Shown piece after piece: positions 9,201-16,725 of a DNA stretch of 64,000 nucleotides (the stretch's first letter is position 1; every line of letters starts with the position of its first letter). Below the pieces are notes generated by a model. It was not told where the DNA came from. It did no database searches and saw only the letters and a program-made list of their open reading frames with translations. The stretch is from contig NZ_NXEJ01000008.1 in assembly GCF_002915175.1 (NCBI RefSeq), positions 531,096 to 595,095 on the forward strand, read 5' to 3'. A program made the translations under genes and the position numbers. Source of the DNA: Agrobacterium rosae. GTDB taxonomy: Bacteria; Pseudomonadota; Alphaproteobacteria; Rhizobiales; Rhizobiaceae.

Positions 9201-11701
9201 TCGCCGGAAAATTCCGGCTTGATGCCGATCATCGCACTATCAGATTTGACCGGCAATGTCAGCGAGCGTTCGACCGCGCGGCCACCGGCTTCGCGCATGC
9301 GAACGGTGATGTCGGCGGAGAGAAACTGCGTCGTCGCCGGGACATCGGCCAATGTGACATCGAAGGTCGCTTTGCCGTTTTCATCGAGCGCGGGAAGCGC
9401 GTCGAGCGTGGTGCGGCTTTCCTCCTGGCTTTCCTCATCCGCCAGACCGAACAGATAACCATCGAAACCATCGCGGGTGCGCGTTGCCTTGAGCGCGATT
9501 TCGCCTTCGAGTTCCAGCCCGGCAGCGGGCGCGCCATAGAGATAACGGCCATCGACATCGATGGCAGTATCAGCGGCGGGATCGATCTCCTTGGCTTTGC
9601 TGGACAGATCGAACTCGGTTCTGTCAGGCACAAAGTCATCGACAAGGAAGGACTTTTCGCTGATGGCGGCGGCTTTCGGATCCGTATGGATGCGCAGCGT
9701 CCAAGTGCCACGCATGGCACTTTCCTGAGTGACAAAGTCGACCGCATAACCACCCAAGGCCTTTCCATCGCTGACAAAACGACGGTCCTCGACCCCATCA
9801 GGACGCGAGAAGATGAAGGTCAGCGGCAGATTTTCAACGGCGTTGCCTTCGATATCCCGGGCCAAAGCCGCGGCATGCACGGTTTCGCCTGCGCGGTAGA
9901 TACCGCGTTCCGTCCAGCTAAAGACATCCAGCGCGCCGGGAGAGGCGCGGCCCGTGACGCCACGGTCAGACAGGTCGAAACCGGCGCGGGTCATATCGAG
10001 GAAGACGTAGTCCTTATCGCCGTTTCGTGCCGTGATGATGGCAGGTGCCTGCCCGGCCGTGCCGCGCATGAGGCCAGCCGAGAAAACTGCACGGCCTTCG
10101 TCATCGGTCGTCGCGGTGCCGAGAATTTCGTTGTTCTTCGCCAAAAGCTGGAGGACCACGCCCTTTAGCGGTTTGGCCGTGCTGAGCGCCCGCGCAAAGA
10201 CGTTGAGGCCATCGGTCCCGGCATAGGTGGTGATGCCAGTGTCCGAGACGAGGAACCATTGGGTGGCGAGGGAATCCCAGCTTTCGACCGGCGTGCCGGG
10301 TGGTACCGCGGTGAGCACATAGATACCCGGCTTGCGTTCCGGCAAGGCCTCGTCGACCGGAAAGCTCGTGACGACATCCTTGTTCAACTCGTTCTGAATA
10401 TCGATGCCGCCCTGCCAGACGAGTTCGCCGATCTCGTTTTCAAGCCGCTCTGCGCCATAGCCATCCATATGCGTCAGGAACTGCGAGTTGGTCAGCAATG
10501 TCGCGATGCTGCGGTCACCGACGCGGTAGAGCTTGAGATCGGCATGGTCGATATTGACGGACACCAACGGAATGCCACGGCGGGCGGTGCCGGGAAGCAC
10601 GAAATTCTCTCCCGTGAAGCGGACCGAGCCGGATCTGTCCCGAACATAGATGTCGAGATCGACCTGGTTTTCGAGCGGTTCTTCCACCGAGGACGGGAGA
10701 CCGGCGCGTAGCGCAATCTTGTAGCGCTGTCCGTGCGTCAGGCCTTCCACGCAGATTTCGCTGCCCTTGGCCTCGATGGCCTTGGGCGCTGCGCCATCCA
10801 GCGTGACGAAAGAGGAATAATCGACGCCGTTCTTGACCAGAGGTTCTGAAAACTGAACGCAGGCGCGCGGGCTGACACTATCGGTATCGACGGTGTTGCC
10901 GATAACACGGAAGCCCTGGCGGGTCTTCAAATCGGCATAGGCAGCACGCGTCTGGGGGACATCCGACAGGGCAAGGCTGGCCTTGTAGCTATTGAGGGCG
11001 GCGCGGTAGTTCTGGGTTTTTTCAAACGCCACCGCCAGCGTATCAAGTATGCTTGTGCGGGCAGAAACCGTGCGGCTCAGCGAATAGGCGTTGAGGGCGG
11101 CCGAAACTGCCTGTGCCGACATCTCATAATTGTTTTGTATTTTCGATGCCGCCTGCGAAAATTCAGCCCAGGCCACACCATCTTCAGGGCCTAGCGCGAG
11201 CGCCAGCTTGTAACTCCCAACCGCGCCGACGAAATCGCCGGCGGCAGATTGCTGTCGTGCTAGTGAAAGCCAATTGTCCATCGACTGCCCATCTCCGGCG
11301 GGGGAGAGGCTCGCCTTGAGACGTCGCGCCTCCTGGTAAAGGCTGTCATCGATAAAGGAGAGTTTCTGCGGCGCGCCAAGATCAGGCTCGCTCTTGGCAG
11401 CGACCTCTACGACCTTGCCTGCGACTGCGCCGGGGAAGGCATTGAGCTGGTTAAAATCCGACTTGAGGAAGCACCATTTCACCTTGGGATTATAGGTGAA
11501 GGCCTTGCAGGATGTATCGTTTATGCAGATGGTTTCGCATTGTGGCTGGGAGACATTCTGCTCGGTGCGAAGATCGAAACCGAAATAATCACCGTTTTGG
11601 GTGGTGACGATCTTTCGCGTCGCGTCCTGCGCAAGCGCTGGCTGGACCGCCAAAGTAGCGAAAACGAAAAACAGGCTCTTCAAAACAGAACGCACGAACA
11701 T
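6248..11701 (-). CDS. Bacterial alpha-2-macroglobulin with N-terminal PAN/apple-like domain
   Basis: Very large periplasmic protein, 1817 residues. I place the start at the ATG at 11701, preceded by ggggaggg; an upstream in-frame GTG (11722) would put that Shine-Dalgarno sequence inside the gene. A signal peptide (VLKSLFFVFATLAVQPALA) is followed by a cysteine-rich segment with ICINDTSCKAFTYN and a further WCF, which looks like a PAN/apple module. A TPR-like helical stretch follows, then the series of macroglobulin beta domains. The thioester motif CAEQ (in YPYGCAEQTTSR) is intact near residue 1367, so the bait-and-trap mechanism should work. No lipobox is seen, unlike E. coli YfhM, so it is probably soluble in the periplasm. 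It overlaps pbpC by 4 bases. Confidence 0.93.
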   Translation of the reverse strand: MFVRSVLKSLFFVFATLAVQPALAQDATRKIVTTQNGDYFGFDLRTEQNVSQPQCETICINDTSCKAFTYNPKVKWCFLKSDFNQLNAFPGAVAGKVVEVAAKSEPDLGAPQKLSFIDDSLYQEARRLKASLSPAGDGQSMDNWLSLARQQSAAGDFVGAVGSYKLALALGPEDGVAWAEFSQAASKIQNNYEMSAQAVSAALNAYSLSRTVSARTSILDTLAVAFEKTQNYRAALNSYKASLALSDVPQTRAAYADLKTRQGFRVIGNTVDTDSVSPRACVQFSEPLVKNGVDYSSFVTLDGAAPKAIEAKGSEICVEGLTHGQRYKIALRAGLPSSVEEPLENQVDLDIYVRDRSGSVRFTGENFVLPGTARRGIPLVSVNIDHADLKLYRVGDRSIATLLTNSQFLTHMDGYGAERLENEIGELVWQGGIDIQNELNKDVVTSFPVDEALPERKPGIYVLTAVPPGTPVESWDSLATQWFLVSDTGITTYAGTDGLNVFARALSTAKPLKGVVLQLLAKNNEILGTATTDDEGRAVFSAGLMRGTAGQAPAIITARNGDKDYVFLDMTRAGFDLSDRGVTGRASPGALDVFSWTERGIYRAGETVHAAALARDIEGNAVENLPLTFIFSRPDGVEDRRFVSDGKALGGYAVDFVTQESAMRGTWTLRIHTDPKAAAISEKSFLVDDFVPDRTEFDLSSKAKEIDPAADTAIDVDGRYLYGAPAAGLELEGEIALKATRTRDGFDGYLFGLADEESQEESRTTLDALPALDENGKATFDVTLADVPATTQFLSADITVRMREAGGRAVERSLTLPVKSDSAMIGIKPEFSGDLAENSIGRFHVIGLAADGSKQAMSGLTWKLIKVERNYQWYRQGNSWRYEPVVYTKQVQTGTLAVDANGGEISVPATWGRYRLEVESADNNGPTSSVEFDAGWYVAASSTETPDALEIALDKQSYKVGDTAKLQVTSRFSGQLMVASGSEKLIAVQNVDIGENGGEVDIPVTKEWGAGSYVTATLFRPGDAQESRMPMRAIGVKWLAVDPGERKLGIALTLPKQTLPRQPLEIPVQVSGAGAGDKAYVTVAAVDVGILNLTRYEPPKPDDWYFGQRRLGLEIRDIYGRLIDGSLGATGRLRTGGDGGQVALQGSPPKEKLVAFFAGPVELDAEGKAIIRFDIPQFNGTARVMAVAWTKTGVGHAVSDVVIRDPVVITASAPKFLSPGDISQMRVDIANTDGAAGDYKLDIASNTALTVDQGEVSQIVSLQKGGKASLTVPLTGEYPGNGAITIKLSNASGLSLEQAVNIPVRPSVLPVTTRRNIKIASNSSLTVDGALLADSMLLGSSVAVNVTRSPAFDVPGLVMMLDKYPYGCAEQTTSRALPLLYVSELMKQRGGADDMDLRKRVQDAIYRVLSFQSSSGGFGLWGPGEGDLWLDSYITDFLTRAREQSYDVPETAMVQALTNLQNGLAYDNNVKDRGNQIAYSLYVLARNRKAAVNDLRYYADTALADFPTPLAKAQLASALSLYGDAARSKTVFGASLSMASATTKVSLSRADYGSVLRDGAASLALAAESRPVPAVVPQLASAVAKAWDAKAYTSTQEQAWMLLAARALKGEDKDVKLDINGSLEQGGYSKGMSGDELLQSPITITNASKDTVTAVVTTVAPPAQPLAAGGNGFDIKKTYYSMDGEEVNISEATQNERYVVVLTVTPKNKWESRLIMTDLLPSGFEIDNPSLVNSAALSNFDWLPETEAAHTEFRYDRFVAAFDQAAGDNSEITLAYVVRAVTPGTYDNPAASVEDMYRPQFSARTATGRMEVRAAQQ

Positions 11702-11926
11702 TGGTCCCTCCCCGGTACGCACGACCGCGGCGACTCTGCTCGGATTTCACGCCGAAAGTCAATGTGATGCGGAGTTGTTGAATGCGGACATATCGATCGC
11801 TGAATGGGCCAAAACCATGCGCGCAAGAGAACTTGTAGAACCTGCCTTACAGGTTGCGAAGGTGGAAATCCCGCATTTGCAACGATTTTTGCACTGAACC
11901 GCAACACCTAGCGCGGCTGCGGTCGA

Positions 11927-11954
11927 TTGACATAGGATTTCTATCGCATATATG
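11927..11954 (+). promoter_or_regulatory. Candidate sigma-70 promoter of kduI
   Basis: A perfect -35 TTGACA (11927-11932) is followed after 16 bases by TATATG (11949-11954). Transcription would start near 11961, which excludes the ATG at 11952 as a start codon and supports the ATG at 11991. The rest of 11702-11990 carries the leader of the divergent macroglobulin gene, and I see nothing else in it. Confidence 0.6.
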
Positions 11955-11990
11955 TATGACAACTTCGTCCGAGATATGATTGGGAGAACC

Positions 11991-12833
11991 ATGGGCCAGA
12001 CACAGTACACCAACCGCTTTGCCATCGACCCGAAGACTGCCGCGACATTCGGCACTGAAGAGCTTCGCGAAAACTTCCTGTTGCCGCCTCTGTTCATCAA
12101 CGACACCGTTCAACTGCATTACACGAATTACGATCGCATGATCGTCGGCGGTGCTGTGCCGGTGTCCGGTTCCTTGGAGTTGGAAACCATTAAACCAACA
12201 GGAACGAAATCGTTTCTCGAGCGGCGTGAATTGATCGTCGTCAATATCGGCGGCAAGGGTACCGTGACCGTCGATGGCACCGGATTTGAAACCGGTACGC
12301 GCGACATGGTCTATGCCGGTATGGGTTCAAACGTATCCTTTGCGTCCGCATCATCAGAAACGCCCGCCAAGTTTTACCTGCTGAGCGCGCCAGCACATGC
12401 GGCCTACCCGGCAAGACACATTGGCATCAATGATGCAAAGCGTGTCGATCTCGGGTCGCAGGCCACCAGCAACGAGCGCTCCATTTTCCAGTTCATTCAC
12501 CCCGAAGGCGTCAAGACCTGCCAGTTGGTCGTCGGCATGACGAGCCTTGCGCCGGGTTCCGTGTGGAACACCATGCCGTGCCATATTCACGACCGGCGCA
12601 TGGAGGCCTATCTCTATTTCGACCTGCCCGATACGGCCCGCGTCTTCCACTTCTTGGGCGAACCAAACGAAACGCGCCATCTGGTGATGAAGAACGAAGA
12701 GGCCGCACTTTCTCCGGGTTGGTCGATCCATTCCGGTGCCGGAACCGCGAATTACTCCTTCATCTGGGCCATGGCGGGCGACAATGTCGACTACACCGAC
12801 GTCGATCTCGTGAGCATGGATGATCTGAAATAA
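11991..12833 (+). CDS. kduI: 5-dehydro-4-deoxy-D-glucuronate isomerase (KduI)
   Basis: Cytosolic isomerase that converts 4-deoxy-L-threo-5-hexosulose uronate to 3-deoxy-D-glycero-2,5-hexodiulosonate in pectin and glycosaminoglycan uronate breakdown. It has 280 residues, as expected for the family. I chose the ATG at 11991, with gggaga 4-9 bases before it; an in-frame ATG at 11952 falls in the -10 region. Family landmarks are DRMIVGGAVP, FLERRELIVVNIGG, APAHAAYP and the metal site CHIHDRRMEAYLYF with a later WSIHSG. It is followed after 8 bases by a KdgF-like cupin that performs the preceding step. The usual partner kduD is not in the window. Confidence 0.95.
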   Translation: MGQTQYTNRFAIDPKTAATFGTEELRENFLLPPLFINDTVQLHYTNYDRMIVGGAVPVSGSLELETIKPTGTKSFLERRELIVVNIGGKGTVTVDGTGFETGTRDMVYAGMGSNVSFASASSETPAKFYLLSAPAHAAYPARHIGINDAKRVDLGSQATSNERSIFQFIHPEGVKTCQLVVGMTSLAPGSVWNTMPCHIHDRRMEAYLYFDLPDTARVFHFLGEPNETRHLVMKNEEAALSPGWSIHSGAGTANYSFIWAMAGDNVDYTDVDLVSMDDLK

Positions 12834-12841
12834 GGAGCGAC

Positions 12842-13180
12842 ATGATGAGCCAGAGCAAAGCCTTCGTAAATGCCGATGACAGCCAGTGGACGCCGACGGA
12901 ACCTGGCGTTTCCCGCCGTATCATGGCCTATCTACCTGAAATGATGATGGTCGAAGTCGTCTTCGAAGCAGGCGCCATCGGCGCGCCTCACTCGCATCCG
13001 CATATTCAGGCAAGTTACGTGGCAGAAGGACGTTTCGAAGTCACCATTGATGGCGTAACGCAAGAGCTGTCACAAGGCGGCAGCTTCATCGTCAAACCTG
13101 ACCTCGTGCACGGAGTAAAGGCGCTCGAAAAAGGTCGCCTGATCGACACCTTTACGCCGCATCGCGCAGAGTTTCTTTGA
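12842..13180 (+). CDS. kdgF: KdgF-like cupin (unsaturated uronate linearisation)
   Basis: Small single-domain cupin of 112 residues. KdgF proteins convert cyclic 4,5-unsaturated monouronates into the linear 5-keto-4-deoxyuronate that KduI uses. The metal site is visible as PHSHPHIQASYVAEG (two or three His ligands) with a later His in DLVHGVK. The gene lies 8 bases behind kduI with aaggag before its ATG. An ATG one codon later (12845) is equally possible. Position next to kduI is the main reason for preferring KdgF over a generic pectin-type cupin. Confidence 0.85.
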   Translation: MMSQSKAFVNADDSQWTPTEPGVSRRIMAYLPEMMMVEVVFEAGAIGAPHSHPHIQASYVAEGRFEVTIDGVTQELSQGGSFIVKPDLVHGVKALEKGRLIDTFTPHRAEFL

Positions 13181-13224
13181 GACGTTGAGGGTTGTTGCAG
13201 AGCTTGTGACAATGGTTTGTATCT

Positions 13225-13255
13225 CCTCATTCCTGTGCTTGTCACAGGAATGAGG
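13225..13255. terminator. Bidirectional hairpin between convergent genes
   Basis: cctcattcctgtg (13225-13237) pairs perfectly with cacaggaatgagg (13243-13255) around the loop cttgt. It lies between kdgF (+) and the convergent Trm112-like gene (-). There is no long T-run on either side, so it may also be a copy of a dispersed rhizobial palindrome. Confidence 0.6.
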
Positions 13256-13291
13256 GAGTAAGGGAAGCCGTTATACCCCCGCCGCTGGCCT

Positions 13292-13480
13292 CTAATCCTC
13301 TATTTTACGCGCTTCCGAAACGAGCATGATGGGAACCCCATCCCTGATGGGATAGGCCAGCCTCGCGCTCTCTGAAATCAGTTCGTTGCGCTCTCGATTA
13401 TAGGACAGCCGCCCTTTCGTCAGTGGACAGACCAGCAGATCCAACAACTTGGGATCGACCTTGCTCAGCTTCTCGTCCAT
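13292..13480 (-). CDS. Trm112-like small protein (UPF0434/YcaR family)
   Basis: Small protein of 62 residues from the ATG at 13480, which has gggacagg just upstream. An open frame to 13531 overlaps the preceding gene and is not needed. The sequence begins [23 protein letters not shown] and ends with [11 protein letters not shown], the hallmarks of UPF0434/Trm112p-like proteins. Only one Cys of the zinc-ribbon remains (CPLTKG). In other organisms Trm112 activates methyltransferases; the bacterial role is unclear. It starts 10 bases after the stop of the LON-domain gene, so it is probably in one operon with it. Confidence 0.88.
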   Translation of the reverse strand: MDEKLSKVDPKLLDLLVCPLTKGRLSYNRERNELISESARLAYPIRDGVPIMLVSEARKIED

Positions 13481-13490
13481 GCCTGTCCCG

Positions 13491-14162
13491 TCACTGCAAT
13501 ATGATTTCGCTGTCGGTTCCGCCTTGAGCAAGAACGATTTCGGTAATGGCGATCAGCGTATCGGCACGCGCTTTCAGGTCCGGCGCTTCCAGCAGGGCCT
13601 GCTTCTCCGCGGGGCCGAAGGGCGACATCATCGATAGCGAATTCACGAGCACACGATTTCCGGCACGCTCCACGCTCTCCCAGTCCGCTTCCAGCTGGTT
13701 AGCGTCTAGGAACGAGCGGAAAACCCGCAGCAGATTTTCGCGATCTACGGCATCCTCATCCTCTTCGCCGGTCAGATCGGCCATGAAGGGCGCGTGCTTG
13801 AAGCTTCGGTAAGGTTTGCCGGAAGTAACTTCATCCAGCAGCCGGAAACGACAAATGCCGCTCAAAGACACCATGTATCGCCCGTCGCCCGTCTCGGAAA
13901 AGGAGGTGACGCGCCCCAGGCAGCCCACCTGGCAGAGCGCGCCTGAGCCTGCTCCCGCGTCCAACACCTGCAATGATGGCTGCACCATGCCAATCAGCCG
14001 GTGGCTGGCCAGCGCGGCATCGAACATCGCCAGATATCGCGGTTCGAAAATATTGAGGGGCAGTTGCCCTTCTGGCAACAGCAATGCGCCCGACAGAGGA
14101 AATACAGGCACCACGTCCGGCAGATCGGTGCTTTTCAAATATCTTGCATTACCGACATGCAT
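13491..14162 (-). CDS. LON substrate-binding-domain protein
   Basis: Protein of 223 residues made only of the LON N-terminal substrate-binding domain (PF02190); no AAA or protease domain follows. Landmarks are [30 protein letters not shown] at the start and the [15 protein letters not shown] strand-rich core. Stand-alone proteins of this kind are conserved in alphaproteobacteria and their role is not settled. The ATG at 14162 is preceded by gaggg. It lies downstream of the thioredoxin-TPR gene and directly upstream of the Trm112-like gene. Confidence 0.9.
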   Translation of the reverse strand: MHVGNARYLKSTDLPDVVPVFPLSGALLLPEGQLPLNIFEPRYLAMFDAALASHRLIGMVQPSLQVLDAGAGSGALCQVGCLGRVTSFSETGDGRYMVSLSGICRFRLLDEVTSGKPYRSFKHAPFMADLTGEEDEDAVDRENLLRVFRSFLDANQLEADWESVERAGNRVLVNSLSMMSPFGPAEKQALLEAPDLKARADTLIAITEIVLAQGGTDSEIILQ

Positions 14163-14237
14163 GAATAGCCCTCGATTTCTTTAGACGCTGCGACGCGACA
14201 GCGCGCCGCGGCTTTGTTTCATCACTATTCTTTTAAA

Positions 14238-14261
14238 TGTGGTCCACGATTGCAGACCACA
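14238..14261 (-). terminator. Hairpin after the thioredoxin-TPR gene
   Basis: tgtggtc (14238-14244) and gaccaca (14255-14261) form a 7-base stem just past the stop of the minus-strand gene 14271-15239. In the minus direction it is followed by atttaaaag. It is a weak, short terminator candidate. Confidence 0.4.
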
Positions 14262-14270
14262 AGGCAGCTT

Positions 14271-15239
14271 TCAAGAAAACAGGATAGACGACAGCTTACG
14301 ACGCGCCGTGACGGATGACGGATCCTTGAAACCCCAGCTTTCCAGAAACTCGACAAGCTGCTTGCGCGCGCCATCGTCCTCGAATGTGCGATCCTTGCGC
14401 ATCACGGTCAGCAACTGGTCAGCCGCTTCGTCACGTCTGCCCTGTGCATTAAGGATCTTTGCGAGCTTTATCCGCGCCTCGTGATTGTCTGGATTGGCGG
14501 CCAACTCACGCTCAAGCGCTGCTGGATCACCTAACTGCCGGGCTTCTTCATACTGCGCGAGCTTTTTCGACACGGCTTCTACGGCCGGATCGGCGAGCAT
14601 TTCAGCGGGCAGGGAAGCCAGAAGGTCGCTGGCACGCTGATATTCACCAACTGCAATCATGCAATCTGCAATGCCGGCCACGGCCGTTGTGTTTTCCGGA
14701 TCCACCTGCATGACAAAGCCGAAGAGCTGGGCTGCACCCTGGTGATCACCATCAGCCAGCAATTGCTTGGCTTCGGCAAGAGCAGCATCGATTTCGGCTT
14801 GCGGGTCGTTTGCTGCGGGGCCTGCAATCTTGTCGATGAACTCGCGGATCTGGCTTTCCGGTACAGCACCCATGAAACCATCCACAGGGCGGCCATCCTG
14901 AAAGGCTACGATTGCCGGGATGGATTGAATGCCGAGCTGACCGGGAATAGATGGGTGATCATCGATGTTGAGTTTGACAAGCTTGACGCGACCTCCAGCT
15001 TCATCGACCACTTTTTCCAACACCGGTGTCAATTGTTTGCAAGGGCCGCACCAGGGTGCCCAGAAATCCACCAGCACGGGCTGGTTACGGGATTCCTCCA
15101 TGACGTCTTTGCCGAAATTGGCCGTCGTCGTGTCTTTGATGTGGGAGGATGCCGCACCGTCGGGCGCGCTTCCAAATTGTACGGAGCCGGTCATCTGTCC
15201 GCCGAGGGACGTTCCGTAAGGGTTGTTGGTACCGCTCAT
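14271..15239 (-). CDS. Thioredoxin-fold/TPR protein (CnoX/YbbN family)
   Basis: Cytosolic protein of 322 residues with an N-terminal thioredoxin domain (about 45-145) and C-terminal TPR repeats (about 150-315). This is the architecture of the chaperedoxin CnoX, formerly YbbN, which holds unfolded proteins and passes them to GroEL or DnaK. Here the active site is a full WCGPC, unlike the redox-inactive site of E. coli YbbN, so thiol-disulfide activity is expected. About 40 low-complexity residues precede the fold. The ATG at 15239 has cggagac upstream. It probably leads the operon with the LON-domain and Trm112-like genes. Confidence 0.9.
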   Translation of the reverse strand: MSGTNNPYGTSLGGQMTGSVQFGSAPDGAASSHIKDTTTANFGKDVMEESRNQPVLVDFWAPWCGPCKQLTPVLEKVVDEAGGRVKLVKLNIDDHPSIPGQLGIQSIPAIVAFQDGRPVDGFMGAVPESQIREFIDKIAGPAANDPQAEIDAALAEAKQLLADGDHQGAAQLFGFVMQVDPENTTAVAGIADCMIAVGEYQRASDLLASLPAEMLADPAVEAVSKKLAQYEEARQLGDPAALERELAANPDNHEARIKLAKILNAQGRRDEAADQLLTVMRKDRTFEDDGARKQLVEFLESWGFKDPSSVTARRKLSSILFS

Positions 15240-15303
15240 TTAAGGTCTCCGTTACTGCGCATCATCTGGCCAATCATTGGCACTCTGGCGCAAAGATCGT
15301 ACT

Positions 15304-15813
15304 TTACTCGGTTACTTTCAAGACAAGCGGCGTATGACCTGTCGCTTCGAGAAAGCGAATGAGATCATGGTTGCCGATGGTCGTCGTAGCATCGTTCGAC
15401 AGCGGATGACCATTGATCAATTCGTGCTTCATCAGGTCGCTATCGAGCACGAACGTCACCGCCTTCGTCGTGTCGTTGATCGCACCAAAAACGGTTACCG
15501 AGCCGGGAATGACGCCCAGATACTCCAGCATCTTTTCCGGCTTGCCGAAAGACACCCGGCTGGACGCATCGATAAGCTTGTGCACAGTCTTAAGGTCGAC
15601 CGTCGCATTTTCTTCGACCGTCAAAACGAAATACTGATCCTTCTTGTCCTTGACGAAAAGGTTTTTCGTGTGTCCGCCAGGAATTCGGTCACGCAAGGAT
15701 TCCGACTCCGCCACGGTAAAGACTGGCTCGTGTTCGAAAGTTTTATGGGTGATGCCCAGACTGTCCAACAAAGCGAAAAGCTCTTGCGCCGTTTTCGGGG
15801 ATTGCTCTGTCAT
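15304..15813 (-). CDS. Prolyl-tRNA editing protein (ProX/YbaK-type deacylase)
   Basis: Free-standing trans-editing domain of 169 residues (PF04073). Such proteins hydrolyse mischarged aminoacyl-tRNA(Pro), usually Ala-tRNA(Pro), to protect translation. Landmarks are FEHEPVFTVAES near the N-terminus, KNLFVKDKK with the catalytic-site Lys, and GSVTVFGAINDTT. Length and ends fit the ProX subgroup. It lies 64 bases behind the thioredoxin-TPR gene start on the same strand, in its own transcription unit or as an upstream partner. Confidence 0.9.
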   Translation of the reverse strand: MTEQSPKTAQELFALLDSLGITHKTFEHEPVFTVAESESLRDRIPGGHTKNLFVKDKKDQYFVLTVEENATVDLKTVHKLIDASSRVSFGKPEKMLEYLGVIPGSVTVFGAINDTTKAVTFVLDSDLMKHELINGHPLSNDATTTIGNHDLIRFLEATGHTPLVLKVTE

Positions 15814-15978
15814 AATCGCTTTCTCATACGGTCGGATTCGATTTTTGATGAAACAGTCATTAGGCCTTCAGAACTGCTTTTGCAATCGTCCCGCAGATTT
15901 CAATGGCGAAAAAATCGAATGTTTTCCGTCACTTGTGTTGTTTTTGAAAATTTTCTGCGCCTTTTTGTCATTTCCCTG

Positions 15979-16007
15979 TTGCATTTAAAAAGCGGTTGAG
16001 CGATATA
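15979..16007 (+). promoter_or_regulatory. Possible promoter of the tRNA gene
   Basis: TTGCAT (15979-15984) and GATATA (16002-16007) are separated by 17 bases and lie about 60 bases before the tRNA. The match is modest. The surrounding 15814-16070 is AT-rich at first and holds no gene I can support. Confidence 0.3.
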
Positions 16008-16070
16008 GCCCTCGTCGCCGCAACGCAGCGACCCGCGGTTCAGCGATCTACCCCGAACCAGCGGATTTGA

Positions 16071-16145
16071 GCGGGTGTAGCTCAGGGGTAGAGCACAACC
16101 TTGCCAAGGTTGGGGTCGAGGGTTCAAATCCCTTCGCCCGCTCCA
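16071..16145 (+). tRNA. tRNA-Gly (anticodon GCC)
   Basis: A 75-base tRNA with encoded CCA. Acceptor arms gcgggtg (16071-16077) and cgcccgc (16135-16141) pair with one G-U. The anticodon stem caacc/ggttg encloses ttgccaa, giving anticodon GCC at 16103-16105. The T-arm contains ggttcaaatcc. A T-run (atttt) follows the CCA directly. Confidence 0.97.
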
Positions 16146-16350
16146 ATTTTCTCTTAAAGCGTAAATTGAGACAGTGGTCCTGAAATCTGGACCTGATGTT
16201 TTACACGTCTCACGTTCTATCTCCCTGCCAACTGGACGACGGCTCGGTCCGAGCCAAATGGTCATCAAAGTCGACATGGGCTTTCGTTATGACGGGACGG
16301 TGGAACCGCTGATCTCGGCACACGTTAAGAACGCAACAGGGAGAGATCAT

Positions 16351-16605
16351 ATGAAATTTTTAACAGCAGCAATATGCCTCGTGTCAGTCGGCATCCTAAG
16401 CGGTTGCGTTGATGACAGAGGCTATAGAAGCCAAGGCTACTATGCGACAGGCGTGCAGTACCGGTCCTATGACCGTGATCGCCACTACAGACATGACAAC
16501 CGCGACTATCGACGTGACCGTGGACGAAACTGGCGTAACAACGAACGTTACCGGTACCCTTCGAACCGCGGCGACACCGTGGAATACGGCGTGATCGTCC
16601 GTTAA
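16351..16605 (+). CDS. Small Arg/Tyr-rich lipoprotein of unknown function
   Basis: Short secreted protein of 84 residues. The ATG at 16351 has agggagag upstream and gives a clean lipoprotein signal: MKFLTAAICLVSVGILSGC, with lipobox LSGC and Cys at residue 19. The mature part is very rich in Arg, Tyr, Asp and Asn, with repeated HYRHDNRDYRRDRGR-like stretches, so it is basic and probably disordered. A longer frame from 16174 is rejected because it lacks a ribosome site and would bury the signal peptide. No family is recognised. The upstream 16146-16350 contains a small palindrome ggctcgg-t-ccgagcc (16241-16255) and no other gene. Confidence 0.75.
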   Translation: MKFLTAAICLVSVGILSGCVDDRGYRSQGYYATGVQYRSYDRDRHYRHDNRDYRRDRGRNWRNNERYRYPSNRGDTVEYGVIVR

Positions 16606-16641
16606 CGACCCCATTCCCGCTTAACCTCATCTTTAGTCACA

Positions 16642-16681
16642 GAAATCCGGCGCACGAATGTAATGTTCGTCGCCGGATTTC
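16642..16681. terminator. Strong bidirectional hairpin
   Basis: gaaatccggcg (16642-16652) pairs with cgccggatttc (16671-16681), and an inner acgaa/ttcgt extends the stem after one bulged base. It separates the small lipoprotein gene (+) from the convergent M20 amidohydrolase gene (-). Confidence 0.75.
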
Positions 16682-16725
16682 CGTATCTGGACTGCATTTT
16701 TTTGAGCCGTCTTTGGTTGTCTGAA

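Noticed and set aside
15900..16277. 125-residue minus-strand open frame containing WSGRRDLNPRPQPWQGCALPLSYTRS
   Set aside because: This is the well-known spurious peptide made by reading antisense to a tRNA gene; it spans the tRNA-Gly.
16174..16350. N-terminal extension of the small lipoprotein
   Set aside because: No ribosome site, and it would bury a perfect lipoprotein signal; the ATG at 16351 has a good Shine-Dalgarno.
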